Positions 43,190 through 53,401 of a stretch of DNA of 64,000 nt are shown one piece after another. The DNA comes from Lachnospiraceae bacterium UBA4338. Its GTDB lineage: Bacteria > Bacillota > Clostridia > Lachnospirales > Lachnospiraceae. Each line of letters opens with the position of its first letter. The first letter of the stretch is position 1. Position numbers and translations under genes: made by a program. The notes beneath the pieces are model-generated. The model was not told the origin of the DNA. It saw only the letters and a program-made list of their open reading frames with translations, and did no database searches. Where the stretch lies: contig DGTK01000016.1 in assembly GCA_002393735.1 (NCBI GenBank), positions 95,522-159,521 on the forward strand. Direction: 5' to 3'.

Positions 43190-44194
43190 ATGTTTCTTAG
43201 TGTTATAGTTCCGTTATATAAAGAAAAAGAGATAAGTACCAGATTCTGTCTTGATTCACTTATTAATCAGACCTTTGATGATATGGAAATCATTATAGTT
43301 GATGATAAGGCGGATGAGAATAATCTTAAACTGATTGAAGAATATAAGGGTAAATGCAATAAAATAAAGGTTATAAATAATGAAGCCCATCTGGGACTGG
43401 GCTCTTCATGGAACAGAGCACTCTTTAAAGTTATGGGCGAGTATGTGGCATTTATTAATCCAAAGGATTATCTGGATACTAAGTATTATGAACTGATGGC
43501 AAATGTGGTTAAAACCACGAAATCGGATGTATCTGGTTCAGATAATATTCTGGTTTATGAATATGGATCTAAAAAAGGTGAAGAAGAAAAACTTCATTAT
43601 AATGACCAGAGCGGCGAACTTGATGATGAGAAGAAAGCGGATCTTATAATTAAGCCGGGATACTTAGGATGCAAGATTATAAGTAAGTCGCTTCTTGATG
43701 AAAATGGTTTATGGGCGCCTGATTTTATCAGTTCACCGGATGTATGTTTAAATCCTCTGGTACTTATGTGCGCCAAGTCTTTTGCATATGTTCCAGATGC
43801 AAAGGCATATACCTACAAAGAGTCAGGTGAAAGCCCGGAGGAAGTATATACAAAGTGTGACGACAGGATGACTGCCATGACATATTTCATAGAGGAATGT
43901 GTGAAAAGAGAATTCTTTGGTGATTTCCTTGATGAGATAGAATACAGATATACGGAAGATATGTTTATTAAGAACCTTTTCACATATATGAGTAAGGTTC
44001 CAAAGGAAATGAGAAAGCCGGAATTCAGCGAAGATTTACATGACGGTATAACATATACCTTCCCTGAATTTATGAATAATCCATATTATGAGATATATGA
44101 CGATGAGAGTATAAGGGAACTGGCGGGGATTTTTATAGAAAGTCCCAAGAAGTTTAATAAAGTTTTTTCCAAAATATTACAAAGGCAGCAGTAA
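43190..44194 (+). CDS. Family 2 glycosyltransferase
   Basis: The 334-residue protein opens with LSVIVPLYKEKEIST, then SLINQTFDDMEIIIVDDKADENN, the GT2 nucleotide fold. The usual DxD position reads FINPKDYLD, so the metal motif is weaker than in its neighbours. The C-terminal half (about 220-334) is a helical extension without a known family. It is cytosolic. It lies 6 nt after the ABC gene and 11 nt before the GtrB-like gene. Confidence 0.78.
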   Translation: MFLSVIVPLYKEKEISTRFCLDSLINQTFDDMEIIIVDDKADENNLKLIEEYKGKCNKIKVINNEAHLGLGSSWNRALFKVMGEYVAFINPKDYLDTKYYELMANVVKTTKSDVSGSDNILVYEYGSKKGEEEKLHYNDQSGELDDEKKADLIIKPGYLGCKIISKSLLDENGLWAPDFISSPDVCLNPLVLMCAKSFAYVPDAKAYTYKESGESPEEVYTKCDDRMTAMTYFIEECVKREFFGDFLDEIEYRYTEDMFIKNLFTYMSKVPKEMRKPEFSEDLHDGITYTFPEFMNNPYYEIYDDESIRELAGIFIESPKKFNKVFSKILQRQQ

Positions 44195-44205
44195 TTGGAG
44201 GGATT

Positions 44206-45135
44206 ATGGAAAAGTGTTCAGTAATTGTACCTTGCTATAATGAAGAGGATGCGCTTCCTTTCTTCTATGAGGAAATGAATAAAGTGGCAGCATCGATGCA
44301 GGATAAATTGGAATTTGAATATATATTTGTGGATGATGGAAGTGTGGATGGAACCATTAATATAATCAGGTCTTTTGCCAAAGAGGATGAGAGAGTTCAC
44401 TATATTTCTTTCAGCCGTAACTTTGGTAAGGAGGCTGCTATCTATGCAGGTCTTAAGAAGGCTGTTGGGGATTATGCAGTTATGATGGATGCAGATCTTC
44501 AGGATCCGCCGACGCTCCTTCCTGAGATGTATGAGGCGGTAAAAAATGAAGGTTATGACTGCGCTGCAACAAGAAGAGTTACGCGTAAGGGTGAGCCGTG
44601 GCTTCGTTCAATATTCGCAAGATTATTCTATAAGATTATGAACAAAATGGCCGACCTTAATATGGTAGATGGAGCCAGGGATTTTCGCTTCATGAAGAGA
44701 AATATGGTTGATGCCATCTGTGATATGGGAGAATATAACAGATTCTCCAAAGGTATATTTGGCTGGGTTGGTTTTAAGACCAAATGGTTAAAGTATGAGA
44801 ATGTTAAGAGGGTTGCAGGAAAGACAAAGTGGTCATTCTGGAAACTGTTCAGATATTCAATAGAAGGTATTGTGGCATTCTCCACAGCGCCACTTGTGTG
44901 GACATCATTGATCGGACTGCTGTTTTTCTTTATTGCGGTTGCGCTTTTGATTTTTGTATTTATAAGAGCGCTCCTTTATGGCGATCCGGTAGATGGCTGG
45001 CCGTCAACAATATGTATTATTACATTCTTTGCCAGCGTACAGCTTTTCTGTAATGGAATTATTGGAATTTATATTTCCAAGGCTTATCTGGAACTTAAAA
45101 ACAGACCAATTTTTATCGTAAGAGATGAGGCGTAA
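44206..45135 (+). CDS. GtrB-like polyprenyl-phosphate sugar synthase
   Basis: The 309-residue DPM1/GtrB-type GT2 protein has VIVPCYNEEDALPFFYEEM, VDDGSVDGT, the SFSRNFGKEAAIYAGL motif and MMDADLQDPP, then two C-terminal membrane segments (about 232-262 and 270-295). Such enzymes load glucose or another sugar onto undecaprenyl phosphate. Its gene overlaps the GtrII-like gene by one base, and the two form the first of three synthase/membrane-protein pairings in the operon. The sugar is unknown. AGGAGGG-type site precedes the ATG. Confidence 0.9.
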   Translation: MEKCSVIVPCYNEEDALPFFYEEMNKVAASMQDKLEFEYIFVDDGSVDGTINIIRSFAKEDERVHYISFSRNFGKEAAIYAGLKKAVGDYAVMMDADLQDPPTLLPEMYEAVKNEGYDCAATRRVTRKGEPWLRSIFARLFYKIMNKMADLNMVDGARDFRFMKRNMVDAICDMGEYNRFSKGIFGWVGFKTKWLKYENVKRVAGKTKWSFWKLFRYSIEGIVAFSTAPLVWTSLIGLLFFFIAVALLIFVFIRALLYGDPVDGWPSTICIITFFASVQLFCNGIIGIYISKAYLELKNRPIFIVRDEA

Positions 45136-46697
45136 TGGATTATATTCTTGAGAAGTTAAAGAAAAAAAGCATATATGTACCATTTTTTACGGTGCTGATT
45201 CTTGGACTTGTGACACATATGTATATGTTTGTTAATAAGTTCCCTAATTCAGATGCACTGACATCATTTTATTTTGATCAGAACATGGTAACATCCGGAA
45301 GGTTCTTCTTGGGCACGGTTTGTTCAATATCATCTTTTTATGATTTGAACTGGATTAATGGTATATTATCCCTTCTTTACTTAAGCCTTTGCGCTATGAT
45401 GTTAATTAAACTTCTGGATGTGAAAGGGACTTTTAATTATATACTTATTTCGGCTTTGCTGGTAACATTTCCGGCGCTTACGGCAACATTCGCCTATCTT
45501 TATACGGCAGATGGTTATATGATAGGATTGCTGCTGTCAATCGTATGCGTATATGTCAGCAGGAAATATAAATTTGGATTTATTATTGGCGGTATACTTT
45601 TAAGCCTTTCAATGGGTATATATCAGGCTTATCTCAGCTTTGCAGTTGTATTATGCATAATTATAATTATTAATATGCTTATGCTGGGTGAGGAAATCAA
45701 AAAAGTATTCTTTATGGGACTTAAGTTCGTAGGGATGGGCGTTATCGGAGGAGTACTCTATAAGATTATTCTTACGATATGCCTTAAGGTGCAGCATAAG
45801 GAACTTGATACATATCAGGGCATTAATACCATGGGTTCATTAAGCCTTAAGACGCTGCCTAATACAATAATTAATATGTATGCGGATTTTGCTGCATTTA
45901 CCCTTAAAGGAAAAGTACTTTTCAGGGAAGGCTTCAGCGCTTCGGTATGGCTGCTTGTTGTGATAGCATTTATTGCACTGGCTTTAATTATTATTATAAA
46001 TGCCAAGACTTATAAGAAGCCACTTAATATACTGGCAATAATTGTGATGCTTGCAATTGTTCCATTTGGAAATAATATTATTTTTCTGTTCTCAGAGCGC
46101 ATTGAATATCACCTGCTTATGAGAATGCAGTGGGTATTATATTTTATCTGGGCAGTAGTGCTCGCAGATATGGTAGTAGATAAAACAGACCTTAAAAATA
46201 TTGAACTAAAAAAAGAGAGAAGCAGTAAAAATGCCATAGTATTTTTCTTTACAGTGCTTACGGCTGTATCGCTTTGCTTTTACATATATGGCAATATTGT
46301 GGTGGCAAATATCTGCTACTATAATATGAATGAATCATATGAAAAAACATATGGATATCTTGTAAGACTTATAGACAGAATGGAGCAGACTGAAGGCTAT
46401 TATCCGGGAATGAAAGTTGCCATGGTTGGTGTGGTAAGTAAGGAAAGTTATCCTGAAACCAATATTACTCTGGATATTACAGGTAATATCAGGGGAACCA
46501 ATCAGACCATTATTCCTTACAAGGCTGAGATGTATGCTAACTTTATGTCTCACTATATGAATTATGAACTTAATTTTTTAGAGGGTGAGGAACTCGAAGA
46601 GGTTTATTATTCCGATGAATATCAGGAACTTGAGAGTTTCCCATCAGTTAATTCAATGCGTGTAGTAAATGATACTTTATATATTAAACTTGAGTAG
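45135..46697 (+). CDS. GtrII-like membrane glucosyltransferase
   Basis: The 520-residue protein has about ten membrane segments and matches the GtrII family layout: a first exposed loop with NKFPNSDALTSFYFDQNMVTSGRF, then repeated hydrophobic segments and a C-terminal exposed domain of about 130 residues. GtrII proteins add a glucosyl group from a polyprenyl donor to a surface glycan outside the membrane. It starts at a TAATG overlap with the preceding GtrB-like gene, which would make its donor. The acceptor is unknown. Confidence 0.8.
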   Translation: MDYILEKLKKKSIYVPFFTVLILGLVTHMYMFVNKFPNSDALTSFYFDQNMVTSGRFFLGTVCSISSFYDLNWINGILSLLYLSLCAMMLIKLLDVKGTFNYILISALLVTFPALTATFAYLYTADGYMIGLLLSIVCVYVSRKYKFGFIIGGILLSLSMGIYQAYLSFAVVLCIIIIINMLMLGEEIKKVFFMGLKFVGMGVIGGVLYKIILTICLKVQHKELDTYQGINTMGSLSLKTLPNTIINMYADFAAFTLKGKVLFREGFSASVWLLVVIAFIALALIIIINAKTYKKPLNILAIIVMLAIVPFGNNIIFLFSERIEYHLLMRMQWVLYFIWAVVLADMVVDKTDLKNIELKKERSSKNAIVFFFTVLTAVSLCFYIYGNIVVANICYYNMNESYEKTYGYLVRLIDRMEQTEGYYPGMKVAMVGVVSKESYPETNITLDITGNIRGTNQTIIPYKAEMYANFMSHYMNYELNFLEGEELEEVYYSDEYQELESFPSVNSMRVVNDTLYIKLE

Positions 46698-46705
46698 GAG
46701 TTATT

Positions 46706-47629
46706 ATGAGTTTATTATCAGTAGTTATTCCTTCTTATAACGAGGAAGGAAATATTAAACGTACAAGTGAAGTTATTTCCGGCATCCTGGAGAATGCATC
46801 AATTAATTATGAACTTATCTTTGTAAGTGATGGTTCAAAGGATGGAACCTATGCCGCAATATGCGAACAGGCCAAGGCAAATCCTAAGGTGAAGGGAATA
46901 GAGTTCAGCCGTAACTTTGGTAAAGAGGCGGCGATTTTTGCAGGGCTTGGTCAGGCTAAGGGAGATGTTGTTGCAGTACTTGACTGCGATCTTCAGCATC
47001 CCGCAGAAAAACTGGTGGACATGTATAAACTCTGGGAAGAGGGCTATGAGGTTATTGAAGGAGTTAAGTCCAAAAGAGGAAAAGAGGGACTTATTCATAA
47101 AATGTTCGTTGGCATCTTCTATGGCATTATGTCTTCACTTATGAAGATTGATATGAATTCCACATCGGATTATAAGATGCTCGATCGTAAGGTTGTGGAT
47201 GTACTTCTTGGGCTTAAGGAGAAGAATACTTTCTTCAGGGCGCTTACTTTCTGGGCAGGATTCAAGAGCATCAGGCTTGAATATGAAGTTCAGGACAGAA
47301 AAATAGGAAAGAGTAAATGGAGTTTTGCGGGACTTTGCAGATATGCAATCAGTAATACCACATCCTTTACTACGGTTCCTCTTAAACTTGTAAGTACACT
47401 TGGATGGACATCAATTCTCTGCTCAATTATCGTGGGAGTTGATACCTTGTATAATTTCTTCTCCGGCAAGGCAGCAGATGGTTTTACTACAGTAATTCTT
47501 CTTCTCCTTTTAATTGGCGGATGCATTATGATAAGTCTTGGAATTATTGGTCATTATATTGGCAGAATATATGAAGAGGTCAAAGGCAGACCTACATATA
47601 TAATCAGTAACCGAACAGATAACATGTAA
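46706..47629 (+). CDS. GtrB-like polyprenyl-phosphate sugar synthase
   Basis: This second DPM1/GtrB-type protein has 307 residues. It carries VVIPSYNEEGNIKRT, VSDGSKDGT, EFSRNFGKEAAIFAGL and LDCDLQHP, and two C-terminal membrane segments (about 232-262 and 268-290). It resembles the gene at 44206 but is a separate paralogue, so it may carry another sugar. The ribosome binding site TAGGAG is 5-7 nt before the ATG. The GT-C-like gene at 48745 could be its partner. Confidence 0.88.
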   Translation: MSLLSVVIPSYNEEGNIKRTSEVISGILENASINYELIFVSDGSKDGTYAAICEQAKANPKVKGIEFSRNFGKEAAIFAGLGQAKGDVVAVLDCDLQHPAEKLVDMYKLWEEGYEVIEGVKSKRGKEGLIHKMFVGIFYGIMSSLMKIDMNSTSDYKMLDRKVVDVLLGLKEKNTFFRALTFWAGFKSIRLEYEVQDRKIGKSKWSFAGLCRYAISNTTSFTTVPLKLVSTLGWTSILCSIIVGVDTLYNFFSGKAADGFTTVILLLLLIGGCIMISLGIIGHYIGRIYEEVKGRPTYIISNRTDNM

Positions 47630-47639
47630 GGAAATTCAG

Positions 47640-48758
47640 ATGGCAGCAGTTAAGAAAAGACAATCGAATATTGAGCTTCTTCGAATTGTAACCATGATGA
47701 TGATAATTATGCTTCATCTTCTTGATAAGGGTGAGGTGCTCCCATGGTTTGGTGATATGCATACCTTTAATGACTATTTCAGCTGGTATGTTGAAGCATT
47801 ATGTATCATAGCTGTTAATGTATATGTATTTATAAGCGGATATTTCTTGCTTGACAGTAAGTTTACTTTTAAGAAACTGTTTTTCATTGTGGCGCAGGTG
47901 TGGTTTTATTCTGTTGCTCTTTTCCTTTTCTTTTATTTTACCGGAGGAATTCCGTCGACGGATATTAACATTTACGCACTTATTATGATGTTCCTGCCGG
48001 TACTTGATAATCACTATTGGTTTGCTACAACTTATGTGCTTCTGTTTCTTGTTTTCCCTTTCCTTAATGTTTTGGTTAAGGGAATGAATGAGAAGAGGCA
48101 TAGAACATTATTAATAGTTCTTCTTATTGTATTCAGTTTATGGGTATCAGTACTTCCTGAAACCTTTCCAATAGTTGATAAGAGCGGAATGGATTTGCCG
48201 TGGTTTATAGTGCTTTATTTTATTGCATCCTACATAAGGTTATACCCTGATAAACTAAAAGGAAAAGCGTGGGTATATTTACTGACATATGCTTTGGTTT
48301 CTGCTGTTCCTCTTCTTTATGCAAGATTTTTAGTAGGAATTAATAACCATTTTGGAAAACTTGGAGAATACAGTAGAATGTGGTACCAGTATAATGCTAT
48401 ACCGGTGGTCATAATGAGCATATTGTTCTTCATATTTTTCCTTAAAATTAACATAAAGAATAAGGTGATATGCAACATTATAAATTTTGTTGCCAGAGCA
48501 ACATTTGGTGTGTACTTAATTCATGAGCATTTATATGTCAGATACAGATGGACGTCATATTTTGATCCTAAAAAATACTTTGATAAACCTTACTGGATAC
48601 TAAGAGCAATAGGCATAGTTATTTTAATGTTTGTGGTTTGTGCATCAATCGATATAATTAGAATTTATTTATTTAAGTTATTATTTGATAATCCATTATG
48701 CAATAAGTTATGGAGTAAGTTTGGTAAAATAGAAGATAAAATAAATGGACAGGATTAA
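47640..48758 (+). CDS. Acyltransferase family 3 membrane protein
   Basis: The 372-residue polytopic protein has the acyltransferase 3 pattern, beginning RQSNIELLRIVTMMMIIMLHLLDKG with the R and H of the first helix in place, and about ten membrane segments. Such proteins O-acetylate (or succinylate) polysaccharides outside the membrane. It contains FISGYFLLDSKF in the third helix region. It ends inside the start of the next gene (14-nt overlap). It would decorate the glycan made by this operon; the acyl group is unknown. Confidence 0.85.
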   Translation: MAAVKKRQSNIELLRIVTMMMIIMLHLLDKGEVLPWFGDMHTFNDYFSWYVEALCIIAVNVYVFISGYFLLDSKFTFKKLFFIVAQVWFYSVALFLFFYFTGGIPSTDINIYALIMMFLPVLDNHYWFATTYVLLFLVFPFLNVLVKGMNEKRHRTLLIVLLIVFSLWVSVLPETFPIVDKSGMDLPWFIVLYFIASYIRLYPDKLKGKAWVYLLTYALVSAVPLLYARFLVGINNHFGKLGEYSRMWYQYNAIPVVIMSILFFIFFLKINIKNKVICNIINFVARATFGVYLIHEHLYVRYRWTSYFDPKKYFDKPYWILRAIGIVILMFVVCASIDIIRIYLFKLLFDNPLCNKLWSKFGKIEDKINGQD

Positions 48759-50496
48759 GGAATTTGTAGAAAAAAAAGGTGTGAGAAATACCTTATATAT
48801 AGCAGGACTTGTGATTCTGATGGTGCTTGTCTTCCTTCATGTAAATGTAGGAGTTGAGGTTTCAGATACAGGATATTCTCTTGCTAATTTTGTTAAGTTT
48901 TTCTCTGACAGCGGAACCTGGGTGCTGGCAACTTTTCTTGCTAATTTCACAGGTGCTGTTTTGACAAGACTTCCTTTTGGTTCTACCATGCTGGGAATGC
49001 AGATTTATTCCCATCTTATGCTGGCTGTTTTCGCTGCAGCATTATACTTTTATCTTCCTAAGATTATAAGCAGGACTTCAACGTTCCTGGGACTTGTTAT
49101 GGCAGTCTGCCTTACCTGGTGTCCTAAGGTAATTCTTTATAATTATCTTACTTATTATCTTTTTACAATTGCAGCCATACTTATATTTGAAGCATATAAG
49201 CAGAAAAAAGACATATTGTTATTTATTGCAGGAATCGTTCTTTCACTTAGTGTTTTTGTAAGATTCCCAAATATCTGCGAATGTCTGCTTATTGTTCCTG
49301 TTATATATAATGCAGTTTTAGGAAAAGATAAGTTTAAAGACATAATGCGCAGAATCGGCCTCAGCCTTGGCGGATTTTTCCTGGGGGCTGTTATAATAAG
49401 CGCTATTATAATGATTATTTACGGACCATCATCCTATGTAGATATGATAGGCTCACTCTTTGGAATGCAAAGTACAGATTCAAGCTATTCCATGAGAGGA
49501 ATGATTGAAAGTATTGTAAGATTCTATGTGGAAACACTGCTTGAACTTGGTGGCCTTTTAGTGGCAACTGTTGTGATGGCTTTTGTATATAATCTTGTTG
49601 GAAAAAATAAGTACGTAAGATATTTATGCTCATCACTCTGGGTATGCGTAATATGCGGATATTTATTATATGCATATAAGTCCGGATTCTTCTGGAGAAA
49701 TTATAATGACTTAACAGCGGTCAGAACCCTGGCTACATTTCTTGTAATCTGTTCAGTAATTGTATATGTAATCATATTCTTTTCAAAGAAGGCAGATAAT
49801 GAGATAAAAAGTCTTGCCATGATAATGCTGATTATTATTATTGTTACACCGCTTGGAAGTAATAATGCATTATATCCTGTGTATAATAATCTGTTTTTGA
49901 TAACTCCTTTTGACTGTTATTTACTGATACAGTCACTGGGCAAAAAAGATGCGACTCATTACATAGTCAATATTATGTGCGTTATTGTATTTGGGCTTTT
50001 GATGCTTCAGTCAGTGCTTTTTGGCATTGACTATACATTTAAGTGTGATGGTTATGTAGAAGAACTTGAAGCAGGATTTGACAAGGGCATTCTTAAGGGA
50101 ATGTGTACAAACAGAAGTAATAAGGAAAGCCTTGAAGGCATTATGGATTATATAGATGAGGGAGAGTATGAAGGAAGGCAGGCAATCTGCTATGGTAATA
50201 TTCCGGCCCTTAATTATTACATAGGTGTGGAATGTCCGCTTAGCAGCAGCTGGCCTGATCTTAATACGGTGCTGACCTATGAAATGATGAAAGATGAAAT
50301 AGAAAATCTGGATGAAAAACCGATGCTTATTTATACTGCAGCAGAGGAAGAACTTATATTAAATGGTCAGGAACTTACAGATAAAGAGACATATCTTAAA
50401 GAATATATGAATGATAATGAATATATTAAAGTTTATAATAATGATGAATATGTAATTTATGATATAATAGAAAAAACAGAATGGAGACTAAAATGA
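48745..50496 (+). CDS. Large polytopic membrane protein, GT-C-like
   Basis: The 583-residue protein has about ten to twelve membrane segments and a C-terminal exposed region of about 130 residues. After the first segment it carries an acidic motif, NVGVEVSDTGYSLANF, at the position where GT-C transferases have catalytic acids. I infer a GT-C glycosyltransferase using a polyprenyl-phosphate sugar, most likely that made by the GtrB-like gene upstream. No domain can be named with certainty. It overlaps the acyltransferase gene by 14 nt and the aminotransferase gene by 4 nt. Confidence 0.65.
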   Translation: MDRIKEFVEKKGVRNTLYIAGLVILMVLVFLHVNVGVEVSDTGYSLANFVKFFSDSGTWVLATFLANFTGAVLTRLPFGSTMLGMQIYSHLMLAVFAAALYFYLPKIISRTSTFLGLVMAVCLTWCPKVILYNYLTYYLFTIAAILIFEAYKQKKDILLFIAGIVLSLSVFVRFPNICECLLIVPVIYNAVLGKDKFKDIMRRIGLSLGGFFLGAVIISAIIMIIYGPSSYVDMIGSLFGMQSTDSSYSMRGMIESIVRFYVETLLELGGLLVATVVMAFVYNLVGKNKYVRYLCSSLWVCVICGYLLYAYKSGFFWRNYNDLTAVRTLATFLVICSVIVYVIIFFSKKADNEIKSLAMIMLIIIIVTPLGSNNALYPVYNNLFLITPFDCYLLIQSLGKKDATHYIVNIMCVIVFGLLMLQSVLFGIDYTFKCDGYVEELEAGFDKGILKGMCTNRSNKESLEGIMDYIDEGEYEGRQAICYGNIPALNYYIGVECPLSSSWPDLNTVLTYEMMKDEIENLDEKPMLIYTAAEEELILNGQELTDKETYLKEYMNDNEYIKVYNNDEYVIYDIIEKTEWRLK

Positions 50497-51626
50497 TTAA
50501 CTTTAACGTACCACCTTATACAGGTAAAGAACTTAAGTATATTGAGGATGCTGTAGTAAGGCAGAAAATCTGCGGCGACGGACAGTACACACATAAGTGT
50601 AATGAGTGGATAGAGAAAAAGACCGGAACAACAAAGGCCTTACTTACCACTTCATGTACTCATGCAACAGAACTTGCGGCAATCCTTGCTGATATTAAAG
50701 AAGGTGATGAGGTAATAATGCCATCATATACTTTCGTATCTACAGCAAATGCTTTTGTACTCAGAGGCGCAAAAGTAGTATTTGTGGATATCAGACCAGA
50801 TACCATGAATATTGATGAGAATCTCATTGAAGATGCAATAACTGATAAGACCAAGGCAATTGTTCCTGTTCATTATGCTGGTGTTGCATGTGAGATGGAT
50901 ACAATTAATGAGATTGCCAGGAAGCATAATCTTATTGTTATAGAAGATGCAGCTCAGGGCATCATGTCAACTTATAAGGGTAAGGCTTTGGGTGCTCTTT
51001 CAGATTACGGCTGCTATTCATTCCATGAGACCAAGAACTTCTCAATGGGTGAAGGCGGAGCAATTCTTATTAAGGATGAAGCCAAGGCTGAAGAAGCTGA
51101 AATTATCAGGGAAAAGGGTACCAACAGAGCCAAGTTTTTCCGTGGTCAGGTAGATAAATATACCTGGGTTGAGATGGGTTCATCATATCTTCCAAGTGAC
51201 ATGAATGCAGCTTATCTTTACGCACAGCTTGAGATGGCAGATGAGATTACAAATGACAGATTAAATAGCTGGAATCATTATTATAAGGAATTTGAAGACC
51301 TTGAAAACAAAGGAAGAATTCAAAGACCATTCATTCCTGAAAACTGTACTCATAATGCGCATATGTTTTATCTTAAAGCAAAAGATCTTGAGGAGAGAAC
51401 AAAACTTATTGCTTTCCTTAAGGCTAATGAAATATTATCTGTATTCCATTATATTCCTCTTCACTCTGCACCTGCCGGAGCAGTTTATTCAAGATTTCAT
51501 GGTGAAGATAAATATACTACCAAAGAAAGTGAAAGACTTGTCAGACTTCCAATGTATTATGGCTTAAAGGAAGATCAGGTAAGTTATATTATCGATAAGG
51601 TTAAGGAATTCTATCAGAATAATTAA
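50493..51626 (+). CDS. dTDP-4-amino-4,6-dideoxygalactose transaminase-like (WecE/RffA)
   Basis: This DegT/DnrJ/EryC1-family PLP enzyme aminates a 4-keto-6-deoxy nucleotide sugar. The start is ATG 50493 (377 residues): GGAGA is 7 nt upstream and the ATG overlaps the previous stop (ATGA). Family members begin MIxFNxPPxTGKEL, as here. The PLP lysine is K181 in HETKNFSMGEGG. The closest family is WecE/RffA, which makes dTDP-Fuc4N, but regiospecificity is an inference. The GNAT gene 1.8 kb downstream would acetylate the amino group. Confidence 0.88.
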   Translation: MINFNVPPYTGKELKYIEDAVVRQKICGDGQYTHKCNEWIEKKTGTTKALLTTSCTHATELAAILADIKEGDEVIMPSYTFVSTANAFVLRGAKVVFVDIRPDTMNIDENLIEDAITDKTKAIVPVHYAGVACEMDTINEIARKHNLIVIEDAAQGIMSTYKGKALGALSDYGCYSFHETKNFSMGEGGAILIKDEAKAEEAEIIREKGTNRAKFFRGQVDKYTWVEMGSSYLPSDMNAAYLYAQLEMADEITNDRLNSWNHYYKEFEDLENKGRIQRPFIPENCTHNAHMFYLKAKDLEERTKLIAFLKANEILSVFHYIPLHSAPAGAVYSRFHGEDKYTTKESERLVRLPMYYGLKEDQVSYIIDKVKEFYQNN

Positions 51627-51645
51627 AACTTAAGGTTGGACTATA

Positions 51646-53391
51646 GTGAGTAAGTCATTAAAGAACAATTTAATAGGACTTGGCATTGGCTTAGGGTTGG
51701 CATTGGCTTATATATTCGTATTAAGCCACTGCTTTGAATTTGTATACGCATCTAATGATGATGTTTTACTTAAAGCCATAGCCAATGGCAGCATAACCGG
51801 CTTTCCGGATGGACACCTGATATATATCATGTATCCACTGGGAGGCTTTCTTGCTTTTTTATATAACTTAAATTCAAACGTTGCATGGTTTGATATTATG
51901 CTTAATGTATTCAGAGTTTTAAGTTATATTCTTATCATTACCAAGGCAGCTAATCTTAGAAATAAAATAACAGACAAGCTTATTGTGGGAATTAGTTTTA
52001 TTCTTCTGTTTGCTGCCGTAGATATGTCAAATGCGGTTATGGTGCAGTATTCTGTGGTAAGTGCTCTATTGGCAGGAACAGCGCTTTTCTATCTTGCATC
52101 CTTTAATGACGATTATGCTTCTGAGAAGATTTTATATATTTCAGATGTGTCAGTTATAATAATTACCCTGATTCTGTCAATGCTCCTTCGCAAGGAAGTG
52201 ATGGCACTTGCAATGCCCCTTGGCATTATGATTGTTGCAGTAAGAATTGCACATATGCACAGGGATAAAGACAATGATCACAAGAAAAATATAAGGGCCG
52301 GCTGGGTTTCATTTCTTGCAGGCATTCTGCTTTTTGCCATATGTGTCCTTATACACATAAGCGCATACAGTTCGGCTGAGTGGAGAGAGTTTAATAAGTA
52401 TAATTCTCTAAGGACGGATATTTTTGACTATTATGAGTTTGAAAATATTAATCTGGCAGCCTATGAAGATAAGTTAAATGAAATAGGCATAGAAAGTGGC
52501 GATTATCATGCACTTGGACGATACAATATCGCCCTTATGGATAATCTTGATCTTAATAATATTTCGGCTTTAAGAGATATTGCCCACCAGGATTATGTTC
52601 AAAGAAGGCAGAATTACAGCGTAATCAAGGAAACGATTTACGGCGTGGCAAAGGAATTCATTCAGCCAAAGGCATATCCGGTAACTCTGCTTCTGGCAAT
52701 AGTTATGGTACTTAGCATTATACTTTTGTCTTATCACAGGAAAGAAGCCGCTTTCAAAATCGCCGTCCTTTCCATCATATACATGCTTCTTGTTATGGCA
52801 TATTTTATCTATGTTGGAAGGTGGCCACAAAGAGTTTCTTTTGGATTATATTTCATGATAATGATGACTCTTCTTGGTGTGGTATTAAGGTTTGTTCCGT
52901 CTTCTGCCAAAAAGATGGGCAGATATGATATTGCTGTATATGGGTTGGAACTTATCGGTTTATTATTTATAACAGGTTTTTCCTACAGGGACACAGTAAT
53001 AAATCATAAGGACATAACCGCAGATATTGCAAAGTGGCAGTGTGTTAACGATTATTGCAATTTAAATGATAACAATATATATTATGTAGAGACCACGTCC
53101 ATCAGGACTTTTAAGGAATATAGCGGCAATCCGGACGTAATGGAAGCAAATAATGTTATCAGACTTGGCGTGTGGACATATGGAGGCCCTCTGTTCAGGG
53201 ATTATTTAGGTTCAAGAGGTCTTGATGATGTGCATGAAGATATCTACAGGGATAATGTATATGTAATTACAGATGGAAGCCTTAATGAAGATTTCCTTAA
53301 TGGAGTATATCCAGAGGCAAAGGTGGAAATATGTGATACAATAATGATGCCGGATGGCAGCAGCTGGAATGTATTTGATGTAAGAAAATAA
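51646..53391 (+). CDS. Large polytopic membrane protein, GT-C-like
   Basis: The 581-residue protein has about ten membrane segments and a C-terminal exposed region of about 125 residues. The first loop contains the acidic segment YASNDDVLLKAIANGSITGFPDG, where GT-C enzymes carry catalytic acids. It resembles the gene at 48745 in length and layout, not in detail. The start is GTG 51646, with TAAGG about 10 nt upstream. I infer an extracytoplasmic transferase using the polyprenyl sugar from the synthase at 54009. Function is not proven. Confidence 0.62.
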   Translation: MSKSLKNNLIGLGIGLGLALAYIFVLSHCFEFVYASNDDVLLKAIANGSITGFPDGHLIYIMYPLGGFLAFLYNLNSNVAWFDIMLNVFRVLSYILIITKAANLRNKITDKLIVGISFILLFAAVDMSNAVMVQYSVVSALLAGTALFYLASFNDDYASEKILYISDVSVIIITLILSMLLRKEVMALAMPLGIMIVAVRIAHMHRDKDNDHKKNIRAGWVSFLAGILLFAICVLIHISAYSSAEWREFNKYNSLRTDIFDYYEFENINLAAYEDKLNEIGIESGDYHALGRYNIALMDNLDLNNISALRDIAHQDYVQRRQNYSVIKETIYGVAKEFIQPKAYPVTLLLAIVMVLSIILLSYHRKEAAFKIAVLSIIYMLLVMAYFIYVGRWPQRVSFGLYFMIMMTLLGVVLRFVPSSAKKMGRYDIAVYGLELIGLLFITGFSYRDTVINHKDITADIAKWQCVNDYCNLNDNNIYYVETTSIRTFKEYSGNPDVMEANNVIRLGVWTYGGPLFRDYLGSRGLDDVHEDIYRDNVYVITDGSLNEDFLNGVYPEAKVEICDTIMMPDGSSWNVFDVRK

Positions 53392-53401
53392 AAGAGGTTA
53401 T